Shown: positions 1-8,222, counted from the first letter of the stretch. The stretch: 27,403 bases of DNA from JANYJJ01 sp038241115 (GCA_038241115.1 JBBRGA010000030.1:1-27403), one strand, 5' to 3'. Numbers and translations: made by a program. The notes: generated by a model not told the origin, from the sequence alone.

Positions 1-45
1 TCTTGAAGACTCAGTGCTGGCCGACCTCCACCCACCGGATAAAAA

Positions 46-75
46 GTCATAACTTGTGACGCACAGGCGGGTCAA
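46..75 (-). promoter_or_regulatory. Candidate sigma-70 promoter pointing off the left edge
   Basis: Read on the minus strand, TTGACC (plus 70-75) and TATGAC (plus 46-51) are separated by 18 bases, giving 5/6 and 4/6 matches to the sigma-70 consensus. It lies just after the tRNA terminator, so it could drive a minus-strand gene beyond the left edge. This is pattern matching only; no coding region is visible in bases 1-134. Confidence 0.3.
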
Positions 76-85
76 CTGCCGACCG

Positions 86-109
86 AAAAAAATTGGTGCA
101 GATGCACAA
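86..109 (-). terminator. Rho-independent terminator after tRNA-Thr
   Basis: On the minus strand a short stem (TTGTGC / GCACCAA with one bulged base and an ATCT loop, plus 93-109) is followed directly by seven T residues (plus 86-92). It lies 26 bases beyond the 3' CCA of the tRNA, the expected place for its terminator. The stem is short, so termination may be partial. Confidence 0.6.
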
Positions 110-134
110 GCTCCGATGAAAGCCATGTGTTTGT

Positions 135-210
135 TGGTGCCCCCGCCAGGAATCGAACCCGGGACCTTCGGTTTACAAAACCGCTGCTCTACCAGCTGAG
201 CTACAAGGGC
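135..210 (-). tRNA. tRNA-Thr, anticodon UGU
   Basis: The 76-base minus-strand sequence folds as a complete tRNA. A seven-pair acceptor stem (GCCCTTG with CGGGGGC, two G-T pairs), a D arm with AGCTCAGCTGGTAGAGCA, an anticodon loop TTTGTAA giving anticodon TGT, and a T arm containing GGTTCGATTCC are all visible, followed by discriminator A and an encoded CCA. The UGU anticodon reads ACA and other ACN threonine codons. It lies 36 bases after sspB on the same strand, so it may be processed from the pet-ssp transcript; an AT-rich TAAAAT (plus 220-225) could instead be a weak own promoter. Confidence 0.95.
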
Positions 211-246
211 ACTTTTTCTATTTTATCGCCAGCTTGAGCGAAGAAA

Positions 247-819
247 TCACTTGATACGCTTCAATGCCGGGCGTCCGCCGCCAGGCCCTGCTGATGGTGA
301 AGGCGAATCCGGGGGCAACTTTGCGACACACGTCGGCTCCTGATTCGAGGTTTGCGACTCTGCGGACTCTGCTGATTCACTGACCGCGGGCGCGAGACGC
401 AGGCCAGCCAAATTCTTTTCAAAAGCCGAGGGGCCAGACACCGCAGACAGGGCCGGAGTCTTGGCACCCGCCAACGTATCACTGGGCGCGGGAAACGCCA
501 TACCTTGCCCGTTTTCACGCGCGTAGATCGCGATCACATGGTCAATAGGCACAAAGATATCGCGCGAAGTTCCACCGAAGCGCGCTTTGAACTCTAAGTG
601 CTCGTTTCCCAGCTTCAACCCAGTTGTGGCCTCGAACCCAACGTTGAGCACAATTTCGTTATTTTTAACGTGTTCCATCGGTACGCGCACATTCGCGTCG
701 ACAAAAACAGCCACGTAAGGCGTGAAGCCGTTATCCGTACACCAGTCGTGCAGAGCACGAATGAGGTACGGCCGCGTGGATGTGCCCGGACTTCCAATTG
801 AAGGAGGCGTTGCGCTCAT
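247..819 (-). CDS. sspB: ClpXP protease specificity-enhancing factor SspB
   Basis: SspB is the adaptor that delivers ssrA-tagged proteins to the ClpXP protease. The 190-residue product has the substrate-binding domain in residues 12-110, beginning STRPYLIRALHDWCTDNGFTP and including the family segments NVRVPMEHV, IVLNVGF and ARFGG. A long Ala/Ser/Pro-rich flexible linker (about 111-175) follows. It ends with GGRPALKRIK, which matches the C-terminal ClpX-binding tail of known SspB proteins (RPALRVVK in E. coli). The gene follows sspA by 43 bases, the usual beta- and gammaproteobacterial arrangement. The upstream ribosome site is weak, so the first ten residues are less certain. Confidence 0.93.
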   Translation of the reverse strand: MSATPPSIGSPGTSTRPYLIRALHDWCTDNGFTPYVAVFVDANVRVPMEHVKNNEIVLNVGFEATTGLKLGNEHLEFKARFGGTSRDIFVPIDHVIAIYARENGQGMAFPAPSDTLAGAKTPALSAVSGPSAFEKNLAGLRLAPAVSESAESAESQTSNQEPTCVAKLPPDSPSPSAGPGGGRPALKRIK

Positions 820-862
820 GGGGCCGCGTAAGGTCGGATTAAAAACCGCAACAAGCTATGCA

Positions 863-1474
863 CTATTTGCGCATCACTTTTTCAGACGGTGTCAGCGCCT
901 CGATATATGCAGGCCGAGAAAAAATGCGCTCTGCATACTTGAGCAGCGGAACTGCGTTCTTCGACATATCGATACCGTAGTAATCCAAACGCCACAACAG
1001 CGGCGCGATGGCAACGTCGAGCATGGAAAAGTCGTCGCCTAGCATGTACTTATTTTTCAAAAAGATGGGCGCCAGTTGCGTCAATCGATCCCGAATTTGC
1101 GCGCGTGCTTTTTCCAGTTGCTTGTCAGTGGCCTTACCGCCTCGCGACTCAAGGACATTGACATGAACGAACAGTTCTTTTTCAAAGTTCAGCAGAAACA
1201 ACCGCACGCGGGCACGTGCAACAGGGTCGCCAGGCATCAACTGAGGGTGAGGAAAGCGCTCGTCGATGTACTCGTTGATGATGTGAGACTCGTAAAGGAT
1301 CAAATCGCGCTCAACCAAAATTGGAACTTCGTTGTACGGATTCATCAGCGCTATGTCTTCGGGCTTGGCATAGAGATCTACATCGCGAATCTCAAAATCC
1401 ATCCCTTTCTCGAACAACACGAAGCGGCATCGGTGCGAATAAGGGCAAGTTGTTCCGGAATAAAGCACCATCAT
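863..1474 (-). CDS. sspA: Stringent starvation protein A (GST-fold RNA polymerase-associated protein)
   Basis: The 203-residue protein has a glutathione S-transferase fold. An N-terminal thioredoxin-like domain (1-80, LYSGTTCPYSHRCRFVL, with NEVPILVERD and the YESHIINEYIDE turn) is followed by an all-helical C-terminal domain ending PAYIEALTPSEKVMR. SspA binds RNA polymerase and modulates transcription under starvation in enterics; that role is inferred here from family and gene order. A clear GAGGAG ribosome site (plus 1484-1489 region) sits nine bases before the ATG at 1474. A second ATG follows immediately, so the protein may begin one residue later. The gene lies downstream of petC, separated by a hairpin, and upstream of sspB. 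Confidence 0.93.
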   Translation of the reverse strand: MMVLYSGTTCPYSHRCRFVLFEKGMDFEIRDVDLYAKPEDIALMNPYNEVPILVERDLILYESHIINEYIDERFPHPQLMPGDPVARARVRLFLLNFEKELFVHVNVLESRGGKATDKQLEKARAQIRDRLTQLAPIFLKNKYMLGDDFSMLDVAIAPLLWRLDYYGIDMSKNAVPLLKYAERIFSRPAYIEALTPSEKVMRK

Positions 1475-1502
1475 GAGCGTCGGCTCCTCAAAGAATTTTT
1501 AT

Positions 1503-1547
1503 AAAGAAGAAGCGCAGTGAGCAGCCTTTTCAGGCATCTCACTGCGC
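1503..1547 (-). terminator. Hairpin between petC and sspA (terminator or attenuator)
   Basis: A perfect 10-bp inverted repeat, GCGCAGTGAG (1512-1521) and CTCACTGCGC (1538-1547), with a further inner GCC/GGC pairing, is followed on the minus strand by TTCTTCTTTAT. The T tract is interrupted, so it may end only part of the petABC transcripts and let the rest run into sspA-sspB. The remainder of the 154-base gap holds no gene. Confidence 0.6.
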
Positions 1548-1628
1548 CGCAAGTTGTGGGTCTGAGCCGGCTGCTCAGCCATCAAGAACAAAGTGGGTGA
1601 TTGTGCGTCGCTGTATGCAGTTATCCAA

Positions 1629-2402
1629 CTACTTAATGTCTTTCCAGTACGAAGCATTCAGGCGCCAAGCAATGACTGTGAACACAGCCAGGAACATCAG
1701 CACCCACACACCCAAGCGAACCCGCTGCCCTTGCGCCGGCTCGCCCATCCACTGCAAATAGGCCACCAGGTCGCCAATAGCGTTGTCGTATTCAAGCGCG
1801 GTCATAGAACCCGGACTTAGTTGGGTGTAGCCGTCGTGTTTTTGTTGTACGGTTCCGTGAGCGTCTTTGAACTCAGAAAACTTTGCGCTTCGTTGGCCTT
1901 GAAGCTCCCACAACACATGAGGCATCGCCGAGTTGGGATATGCCAAGTTGTTCCAACCGGTCGCTTTCGTATCGTCTCGGTAGTAAGTTCGCAAGTAGGT
2001 GTAGAGATAATCAGCCCCGCTGCCGCCAGCCCCTGCGCGTGAGCGCGCGATCACGGACAAATCAGGCGGATTCACTCCCAGCCATTCTTTGGCCTGCTTT
2101 GGGTCGAGGGAAACCTTCATGGTGTCTCCGACCTTGTCGGTAGCGAACATCAGGTTTTTCTTGATTTGCTCGTCGGTCAAACCTATGTCACGCATGCGGT
2201 TGTAACGCATGTAGGAGGCGGCATGGCAGTTCAAACAGTAGTTGACGAACAACTTGGCTCCGTTTTGGAGCGACGCCACGTCCTCCATCTTTTCCGTCGG
2301 GAATTTGTCCCAGTGCATGCCGCTCTCACTGGCAGAGGCGCCTGAACTCAAACCCAACGACACGCCAAGGCAAATTAACAGCGAGGAGATTAGTTTTTTC
2401 AT
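1629..2402 (-). CDS. petC: Ubiquinol-cytochrome c reductase, cytochrome c1
   Basis: Cytochrome c1 passes electrons from the Rieske protein to soluble cytochrome c in complex III. The 257-residue product starts at the ATG at 2402, which puts a classic signal peptide (MKKLISSLLICLGVSLGLSS, then ASA-S) at the N terminus; a longer TTG-started frame was rejected. The covalent heme site CLNCH is at residues 56-60. NPPDLSVIARSR and the axial-methionine region NSAMPHVLWEL are typical of c1. A C-terminal membrane anchor (about 225-250) ends in RLNASYWKDIK. The stop is followed by the petC/sspA hairpin; petB ends 58 bases upstream. Confidence 0.96.
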   Translation of the reverse strand: MKKLISSLLICLGVSLGLSSGASASESGMHWDKFPTEKMEDVASLQNGAKLFVNYCLNCHAASYMRYNRMRDIGLTDEQIKKNLMFATDKVGDTMKVSLDPKQAKEWLGVNPPDLSVIARSRAGAGGSGADYLYTYLRTYYRDDTKATGWNNLAYPNSAMPHVLWELQGQRSAKFSEFKDAHGTVQQKHDGYTQLSPGSMTALEYDNAIGDLVAYLQWMGEPAQGQRVRLGVWVLMFLAVFTVIAWRLNASYWKDIK

Positions 2403-2460
2403 ATTCAATTTATCCGCGACATAGCCGCTACAACAGGAAGACAAAGCGACCTTCCGTTTT

Positions 2461-3861
2461 TCAATGAGGTGCAAAAACTACGCGGTCAGGCACGAGCTTG
2501 AATTGGCCCAAACGGCTCCACCAAGGCATTAACAGAAAGAAACCAAAGTAGAACAAGGTGCCGATTTGTGAAACTCGTTCATTCAAAGCCGACGGCGGCT
2601 CTATACCGAGGTAGCCAAGAACGAAAAAGTTAATCACAAAAATTCCATATAAGTACTTGTGCCAATCTGGTCGATAACGAATCGATTTGACTTCACTGTA
2701 ATCGAGCCACGGCAAGAAAAATAAGATTACAACTGCACCGCCCATGACTACGACGCCCCAGAACTTGGCGTCGAATGAAAGCATCGCTGCAGCAATCAGA
2801 AAGGCGCCACCTACAATACTGGCCTTCAAAATCATGCCGAGCTTCGCCTTTGCCGCACCCAAAATGCCTGCGGCCAAGACAATGGCCACCAAGGCGTACA
2901 TCATCTCCCCAGTGATTGCACGTAGCATTGAGTAGTAAGGGGTGAAATACCAAACCGGCGCAATGTGTGCGGGTGTTTTCAGCGGGTCGGCAGGTATGAA
3001 GTTGTTGAACTCAAGAAAGTAACCGCCGAACTCGGGTGCGAAAAACACCACGGCGGTGAATATCATCAAAAAGACGCTCACTCCCAAAATGTCGTGAACC
3101 GTGTAGTAGGGATGGAAAGGAATTCCGTCCAGTGGAATTCCGTCGGCGCCCTTTTTGGCTTTGATTTCCACACCGTCTGGATTATTGGAACCAACCTCGT
3201 GCAGAGCGATAATGTGGGCTGCCACCAAACCCAACAGCACCAAAGGCACAGCAATGACGTGGAAGGCGAAAAACCTGTTCAGTGTGGCGTCACCCACCAC
3301 GTAATCGCCCCGAATAAGCAACGCCAAATCCGGTCCGATCAAGGGCACTGCTGCGAACAAGTTAACGATCACCTGTGCGCCCCAGTAGCTCATTTGGCCC
3401 CAGGGCAACAAGTAACCCATGAACGCTTCGGCCATCAAACACAAAAATATTGCGCAGCCAAAAATCCAAACTAGTTCTCGGGGTTTTCGGTAGCTTCCGT
3501 AGATCAAGCCGCGAAACATATGCAAGTAAACTACAACGAAGAATGCGCTAGCGCCGGTTGAGTGCATATATCGCACAAGCCAACCCCAAGGAACGTCGCG
3601 CATGATGTATTCGACAGACGCAAATGCGTAAGCTGCGTCGGGTTTGTAATGCATCGTCAGGAAAATTCCTGTGACAATTTGGATTACCAACACCAAGAGC
3701 GCTAGCGCTCCGAAAAAATACCAAAAATTGAAGTTCTTCGGAGCGTAATACTCAGCCAAATGCTCGTTGTAGAGCTTGGTGGCTGGGAACCGATTGTCAA
3801 CCCAAGTCATCAGCTTTTCGCCGGCGCCTGCGTTGGCGGGTGCTTCTTTGAATGTCGCCAT
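2461..3861 (-). CDS. petB: Ubiquinol-cytochrome c reductase, cytochrome b
   Basis: Cytochrome b is the membrane core of complex III with two b-type hemes and the Qo and Qi quinone sites. The 466-residue protein has eight or more hydrophobic helices. Paired heme-ligand histidines are visible in HSTGASAFFVVVYLHM and in FAFHVIAVPLVLLGLVAAH. The Qo motif reads PVWY rather than PEWY, a variant I recall as usual in beta- and gammaproteobacteria. The start at 3861 was chosen because AGGAAA lies just upstream and MATFKEAPAN fits the family; an upstream in-frame extension to 3936 looks untranslated. It lies between petA (71 bases before) and petC (58 bases after). Confidence 0.97.
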   Translation of the reverse strand: MATFKEAPANAGAGEKLMTWVDNRFPATKLYNEHLAEYYAPKNFNFWYFFGALALLVLVIQIVTGIFLTMHYKPDAAYAFASVEYIMRDVPWGWLVRYMHSTGASAFFVVVYLHMFRGLIYGSYRKPRELVWIFGCAIFLCLMAEAFMGYLLPWGQMSYWGAQVIVNLFAAVPLIGPDLALLIRGDYVVGDATLNRFFAFHVIAVPLVLLGLVAAHIIALHEVGSNNPDGVEIKAKKGADGIPLDGIPFHPYYTVHDILGVSVFLMIFTAVVFFAPEFGGYFLEFNNFIPADPLKTPAHIAPVWYFTPYYSMLRAITGEMMYALVAIVLAAGILGAAKAKLGMILKASIVGGAFLIAAAMLSFDAKFWGVVVMGGAVVILFFLPWLDYSEVKSIRYRPDWHKYLYGIFVINFFVLGYLGIEPPSALNERVSQIGTLFYFGFFLLMPWWSRLGQFKLVPDRVVFAPH

Positions 3862-3932
3862 TGTGTGATTTCCTGTTGCTCGCGTCGATGACGCGCTTAC
3901 TGCTGGTGTTGCGGTCTGTCCTGCCGGGCTGA

Positions 3933-4532
3933 TCAAGCTTTTTTGTCCTCGCCGATCAGCAATCGAGTATCCGAGAGATACATGTGAGGGGGAACTTCAA
4001 GGTTATCGGGCGCCGGCTTGTTCTTATACACACGGCCTGCCATGTCGAATGTAGATCCGTGGCAAGGACATAAAAATCCGCCCGCCCAGTTGTCTGGCAG
4101 CGAGGCTTGCGCACCAGGTACAAATTTGTCGGACGGCGAACATCCAAGGTGAGAGCAGATGCCGACGGCCACAAGGAATTCAGGCTTGATCGATCTGCCC
4201 TCATTGCGCGCATACGTTGGCGTGAGTTCATCGGGTTTGCGCTGAGATTTCGGATCCGCCAATAGGGCGTCGACCTTGGGAAGTTCGGCAATCTGCTCGG
4301 GCGTCCGGCGAACAATCCACACCGGTTTCCCGCGCCACTCTATCGTGAGCTTTTCGCCCGGCTTTATCGCGCCAATATCGACTTCTACGGGCGCCCCCGC
4401 GGCACGCGCACGCTCGGAAGGCTGGAAAGTGCTGACAAAGGGAACCGCAACCGCTGCGCCCCCCAACGCGCCCGCACACGCAGACGTAATCAACCAAGTT
4501 CGTTTGCCACTGTCAACTTGCTGCTCGCTCAT
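3933..4532 (-). CDS. petA: Ubiquinol-cytochrome c reductase, Rieske iron-sulfur subunit
   Basis: The Rieske subunit carries the [2Fe-2S] cluster that takes the first electron from ubiquinol. The 199-residue protein has an N-terminal Tat-type signal anchor (residues 10-33, KRTWLITSACAGALGGAAVA) and a C-terminal cluster domain with both binding boxes: C126-S-H-L-G-C131 and C155-P-C-H-G-S160. The signal has KR where the Tat consensus has RR. The ATG at 4532 is preceded by AAGGAAAT; a longer frame to 4658 lacks such support. It is the first gene of petABC. A small stem-loop (ACAAC/GTTGT, plus 4544-4556) lies right before the ribosome site. Confidence 0.96.
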   Translation of the reverse strand: MSEQQVDSGKRTWLITSACAGALGGAAVAVPFVSTFQPSERARAAGAPVEVDIGAIKPGEKLTIEWRGKPVWIVRRTPEQIAELPKVDALLADPKSQRKPDELTPTYARNEGRSIKPEFLVAVGICSHLGCSPSDKFVPGAQASLPDNWAGGFLCPCHGSTFDMAGRVYKNKPAPDNLEVPPHMYLSDTRLLIGEDKKA

Positions 4533-4707
4533 AATTTCCTTGTACAACGGAGTTGTGTTGCCCAAAGTTCCAATTGTCTTCGGGACTACCCTAAATTCTA
4601 GCGGAGCCGTCAAGACCCCGACTGACAGTCTGATGAAAAGCGGAACCGCCGCGACCAACGATAGAAAAATTCAAGCTCCAGGTACGAAGTGTCGGCTCCA
4701 GAGCGGC

Positions 4708-4735
4708 CTGACTTGAAGAATCTCGCGGTAATAAT
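4708..4735 (+). promoter_or_regulatory. Candidate mscL promoter
   Basis: CTGACT (4708-4713) and AATAAT (4730-4735) are separated by 16 bases and match the sigma-70 boxes at 4/6 and 5/6. They lie about 80 bases before the mscL start inside the 282-base divergent gap between petA and mscL (4533-4814). I saw no convincing matching promoter for petA on the other strand and no small gene in this gap. Confidence 0.35.
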
Positions 4736-4814
4736 TCACGGCACGCTTGTCAGACAAGAAAAGCAGGCTTGCCCCAGCCCAATGGGGTCGACAACCTGAT
4801 GAAGGAAAAAACTC

Positions 4815-5231
4815 ATGAGCTTTGCTTCAGAATTTAAAGAGTTTGCCCTCAAGGGAAACGTGATGGACCTCGCCGTTGGCGTGATCATTGGTGGAGCCTT
4901 CGGCAAGATCGTTGACTCGGTGATCGTAGATCTGGTGATGCCGATCGTGAGTTTGATCTTCGGAGGTGTCGACTTCAGCAACCGCTTCATTCCACTGGCC
5001 GGGCAGACGGCCAGCACACTGATCGAGGCAAAGAAAACTGGCGCTGTTTTTGCATACGGCAATTTCATCACCATCGCCATCAACTTCATCATCCTGGCTT
5101 TCATCATCTTTATCATGATCAAACAGATGAATCGCACGAAACGCAACGTTCAACCCGCGCCTGCGACCCCAGTTGTTGTGCCTGATGAAGTGGCCTTGCT
5201 CCGTGAGATTCGCGATTCGTTAAAGAAGTAG
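4815..5231 (+). CDS. mscL: Large-conductance mechanosensitive channel MscL
   Basis: MscL opens a wide pore in the inner membrane when turgor rises and protects the cell from hypo-osmotic lysis. The 138-residue product has the conserved N-terminal amphipathic helix (FASEFKEFALKGNVMDLAVG), the pore-lining first membrane helix (AVGVIIGGAFGKIVDSVIVD), a periplasmic loop (about 50-75), a second membrane helix (about 80-103, FITIAINFIILAFIIFIM) and a charged C-terminal helix (VALLREIRDSLKK). Length is normal for the family. A strong GAAGGA ribosome site lies upstream of the ATG. It is probably monocistronic, as the next gene starts 168 bases downstream behind its own candidate promoter. Confidence 0.97.
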   Translation: MSFASEFKEFALKGNVMDLAVGVIIGGAFGKIVDSVIVDLVMPIVSLIFGGVDFSNRFIPLAGQTASTLIEAKKTGAVFAYGNFITIAINFIILAFIIFIMIKQMNRTKRNVQPAPATPVVVPDEVALLREIRDSLKK

Positions 5232-5274
5232 GTATCGCAATCAGAATTCGAGCGCGCCAAAGCTCCGCATCGCG

Positions 5275-5303
5275 ATGACTTTTGAGTCCACGTCGCGTAT
5301 AAA
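5275..5303 (+). promoter_or_regulatory. Candidate promoter of the DUF1631 gene
   Basis: ATGACT (5275-5280) and TATAAA (5298-5303) are spaced by 17 bases, with 4/6 and 5/6 matches to sigma-70 boxes. The site is about 100 bases before the chosen ATG at 5400, leaving a leader that could also allow a GTG start at 5310. Confidence 0.4.
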
Positions 5304-5399
5304 ACCTGCGTGGCATGCTTTATTTTGCAGCGATACTTTCCGCTAATTTTCTGTCGAAGACTTCCACACGCCACACCAGTCGAGCCCAGCAACCGCGCC

Positions 5400-8162
5400 A
5401 TGAATCCTCTTGATTCAATCATGCACGCTGCCATCGCAGCAGCTCTCCAACGGGTGGTTGCCACTGCCGACGCTGTTGCTGAGCAAGTGTCGGTGAACTT
5501 GGGGGCGCAGGGTCAGTCTGCGGTGCGTACGCCCGACCGCGAAGTCGCGATGTCGCTGCACATGGAACTTCGCCGCAAGCTGACGACGCTGCAGTCGGTT
5601 TTCAGTGATGTGCTGACCACTAAAGTGCGAGAAGAGACCACTCCGCGGGAACCCGTCAAACGCAAAATCGAAGCGACAAACTGGCAGTCACTGAGCTTGG
5701 TGGCAGACCACGAAATCGAAGACCGAATGGTCGCTGAACGCATCGGTCAACAGATTTCGCACGAGTGTGAGCCTGAACTGCGTGATCTCGTCGCCTACAT
5801 GGGCTCGGTTTTGGGGCTCGGGCGCGCCGACGAAGAACGCAATCCTTTGAGGCCTGACATCATTGGAGTGGCCAGCCACCGGGCGGTCGAGGCCGTCACC
5901 CCAGACCGTGAAGCGCGAAAACTGCTCGCGCATCACTTTGGGCAAGCCATGGCGATGGCAATGCCCGAGTGCTATCGAAGTATCGTGGCGGACCTCAAAG
6001 CCAGCGGCGTCCAACCCGTCAATATGAGCTTGAAGACGGTGGAGGGGCCGGGCAATCAACTGCCCGGCTACAACTCGGGTTACGCAAGTTTGAACGCCGA
6101 GTTGAACTCGACCAATACAGCTGCGGGTGAAGGCCTGGGCTCGCAATGGCAAGACTCGCCGCAGCCCAAGCTGGGTCGCGACTCCGCGAGTGCTGCTTCA
6201 AGACAACTGGTCGCCAAGGCACCAACTTCGTCAGTTTCCAGCAGATCTGGGCTTAGCACTCGCGGAGGCATTTCAACAACTGCGGCGTCTTTGCACAGCA
6301 CCAGAGGGGGCAGCAGCAACGAGTTGAAACGCGGTGGCGGAGCATCTACAGGGCCCGGAGAAACGACGTCGGCCAGCGATGCTCAATTGATGAGCTTATT
6401 GCGGCGTCTGACATTTTTAGCAAGCCGACCTGCTGACTTGACATACGAAGAACGCCGAGTGTCCGATCGGCTTGGTAACGGCCATAGCAACTCAGGCTTC
6501 CTGAGCAGCTCGAGGTCTGGCGCGATGTCTGCTCGTCAAAGCGCGACTGACTGGGATGTGCATGGGCCACACGCGCTGCACGGCGCTGCAGACGCCGGCG
6601 GCGCGGCTGGCGGCGGATCGGGCGACCTTGGCAGAGCCAGTTTGAGGGAGCGCGGCGACCGGCGCAGCGGTCTGATGGCCGAGAACTTGATAAGGGCACA
6701 CCGAGAAGAACTGCTGCAAGCATCCAGCGGGAAACTGGACCACTTGGTGATCGATGTAGTCGGCAGTTTGTTTGATCAGATCTTGTCAGACAGCAGAGTG
6801 CCGCCTCAAATGGCTCGGCAAATTGCGCGGCTGCAATTGCCGGTGCTGAGAGTGGCTTTAATGGATGCCAGCTTCTTTTCTTCACGGCGCCATCCCGTTC
6901 GCCGTTTCGTCAATCGCATCGCTTCGTTGGCCTGTGCATTCGACGATTTCAACGATGGTCCGGGCAAACAGTTTCTGGCCCGTGTCAGTGAACTGGTGAA
7001 GGAAATTGTTGAAGGCGACTTCGATCAAGTAGAGGTTTACGCAGCCAAGCTGGAGGCGATGGAGGCCTTTATTTCCAGCCAAACCCAAGGCGAGGCCAAG
7101 TCCAACGGCGCGGCCAGTTTGCTGGAGAGCAAAGAGTCTGAGCTGCGCATTCAACAACGCTACATGCTGCAGCTTCAACAAGCCTTGCAACCGGTGGCCC
7201 TACAAGCCTACTTGCGCGAGTTTTTGTCACAGGTGTGGAGCCAGGCTTTGGTGCTGACAGCGCGACGTGATGGCGTTGACGCGGCCACCACCAAACGCTT
7301 GCGCCAAGTCGCTGTGGAGCTTGTGATGAGCGTGCAGCCGAAAGGCAGTTTGCCCATGCGCAAGCGGTTCTTGATGCAACTGCCTGGGCTGATGAAAGAC
7401 CTGAACCACGGCCTGCAATTGATCGGCTGGCCTGACGCCGCGCAAAAGACTTTCTTCGGCCAACTGCTGCCTTCGCATGCCGAATCGCTAAAAGTACCGG
7501 CAATATCCGAGCTGGACCACAACATGCTCGTCAAGCAGTTGGAGGCCATATTTGCGATCGGCATTCCGCGCACCGACGAATTGCTGCGTTCTGATCCGTT
7601 GCCGGTGCTGGAAGAGCTGCAAATTGAACAACGTTTTTCTGCGGCCGAGCTAAAGCAAATTGGTTTGGTTGAAGAAAGTGCGGTGGACTGGTCAACAAAG
7701 CTGGACATCGACTTGAGCGCCGATGCCATCGAACCCGCTGCTGGCGTGGCCACCGAAGCCGCAGGAGCCAACGGCGGCTCCGTCACAGCGCCGGGCAACC
7801 TCAATTCGGCATCGCTTTTGGGTGTGGACATCAACCTCGAACTGGCTGCCGCGGACCCTGCCATCGCGTCCCATGGCTTGGCCTTGATGGACCATGTACG
7901 AGTCGGCTTTGCCTATCAAATGCACTTGAAAGACACTTGGCAAAAAGTGAGGTTGAACTATGTCAGCCCGGCGCGAAGCTTTTTTGTTTTTACGCGCGGG
8001 CAACGGCATCAAGAAACGATTTCACTGACCTCGCGCATGTTGGCCCGAATGTGCGACACGGGCCGTATGCGTGCAGTTGAAAGCACCTACCTCATGGAGC
8101 GCGCCACCGCGCGAGCGCGCAAGCAGTTGGCAGCTATGCGCGCGCAAGGCAAGCTGAACTGA
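5400..8162 (+). CDS. DUF1631 family protein with long low-complexity insert
   Basis: I assign this 920-residue protein to the DUF1631 family of Betaproteobacteria from its layout; the molecular function is unknown. An N-terminal helical domain (about 1-200) contains EPELRDLVAYMGSVLGL and ACR-like LLAHHFGQAMAMAMPE segments. Residues about 205-415 are Ser/Gly/Arg/Ala-rich and probably disordered. A long helical middle follows (about 440-740, with LIRAHREELLQ, HPVRRFVNRIASL and LTARRDGVD). The C terminus (about 815-900) resembles the beta-rich end of the family (MHLKDTWQKVRLNYVSPARS, FFVFTRG, ISLTSRML). No signal peptide or membrane helix is seen. It exceeds the roughly 700-800 residues I recall for the family, mainly through the insert. 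The ATG at 5400 was preferred to a GTG at 5310, but its ribosome site is weak. Confidence 0.8.
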   Translation: MNPLDSIMHAAIAAALQRVVATADAVAEQVSVNLGAQGQSAVRTPDREVAMSLHMELRRKLTTLQSVFSDVLTTKVREETTPREPVKRKIEATNWQSLSLVADHEIEDRMVAERIGQQISHECEPELRDLVAYMGSVLGLGRADEERNPLRPDIIGVASHRAVEAVTPDREARKLLAHHFGQAMAMAMPECYRSIVADLKASGVQPVNMSLKTVEGPGNQLPGYNSGYASLNAELNSTNTAAGEGLGSQWQDSPQPKLGRDSASAASRQLVAKAPTSSVSSRSGLSTRGGISTTAASLHSTRGGSSNELKRGGGASTGPGETTSASDAQLMSLLRRLTFLASRPADLTYEERRVSDRLGNGHSNSGFLSSSRSGAMSARQSATDWDVHGPHALHGAADAGGAAGGGSGDLGRASLRERGDRRSGLMAENLIRAHREELLQASSGKLDHLVIDVVGSLFDQILSDSRVPPQMARQIARLQLPVLRVALMDASFFSSRRHPVRRFVNRIASLACAFDDFNDGPGKQFLARVSELVKEIVEGDFDQVEVYAAKLEAMEAFISSQTQGEAKSNGAASLLESKESELRIQQRYMLQLQQALQPVALQAYLREFLSQVWSQALVLTARRDGVDAATTKRLRQVAVELVMSVQPKGSLPMRKRFLMQLPGLMKDLNHGLQLIGWPDAAQKTFFGQLLPSHAESLKVPAISELDHNMLVKQLEAIFAIGIPRTDELLRSDPLPVLEELQIEQRFSAAELKQIGLVEESAVDWSTKLDIDLSADAIEPAAGVATEAAGANGGSVTAPGNLNSASLLGVDINLELAAADPAIASHGLALMDHVRVGFAYQMHLKDTWQKVRLNYVSPARSFFVFTRGQRHQETISLTSRMLARMCDTGRMRAVESTYLMERATARARKQLAAMRAQGKLN

Positions 8163-8165
8163 GCC

Positions 8166-8222
8166 GCAATTTCGGCCAGATTTGTGGGCTCGATAGGAGC
8201 TCTATAGCCCAGCCGAATTTGC
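8166..8222. terminator. Hairpin between convergent DUF1631 gene and pdxA
   Basis: An outer inverted repeat (GCAATTTCGGC 8166-8176 with GCCGAATTTGC 8212-8222, one mismatch) encloses an inner stem (TGGGCT 8185-8190 with AGCCCA 8206-8211, plus ATAG/CTAT). It covers the pdxA stop codon and last codons. No T tract follows on either strand, so it may act as a bidirectional 3' end or stability element rather than a classical terminator. Confidence 0.5.

Noticed and set aside
1..134. Partial gene at the left edge
   Set aside because: No frame in this stretch gives a recognisable protein; it holds the tRNA terminator and a candidate promoter only.
2403..2474. Upstream TTG start for cytochrome c1 overlapping petB
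   Set aside because: It would add 24 residues in front of a perfect signal peptide that begins at the ATG at 2402.
3862..3936. N-terminal extension of cytochrome b to 3936
   Set aside because: The ATG at 3861 has an AGGAAA ribosome site and the normal family N terminus; the extension is low-complexity and overlaps the end of petA.
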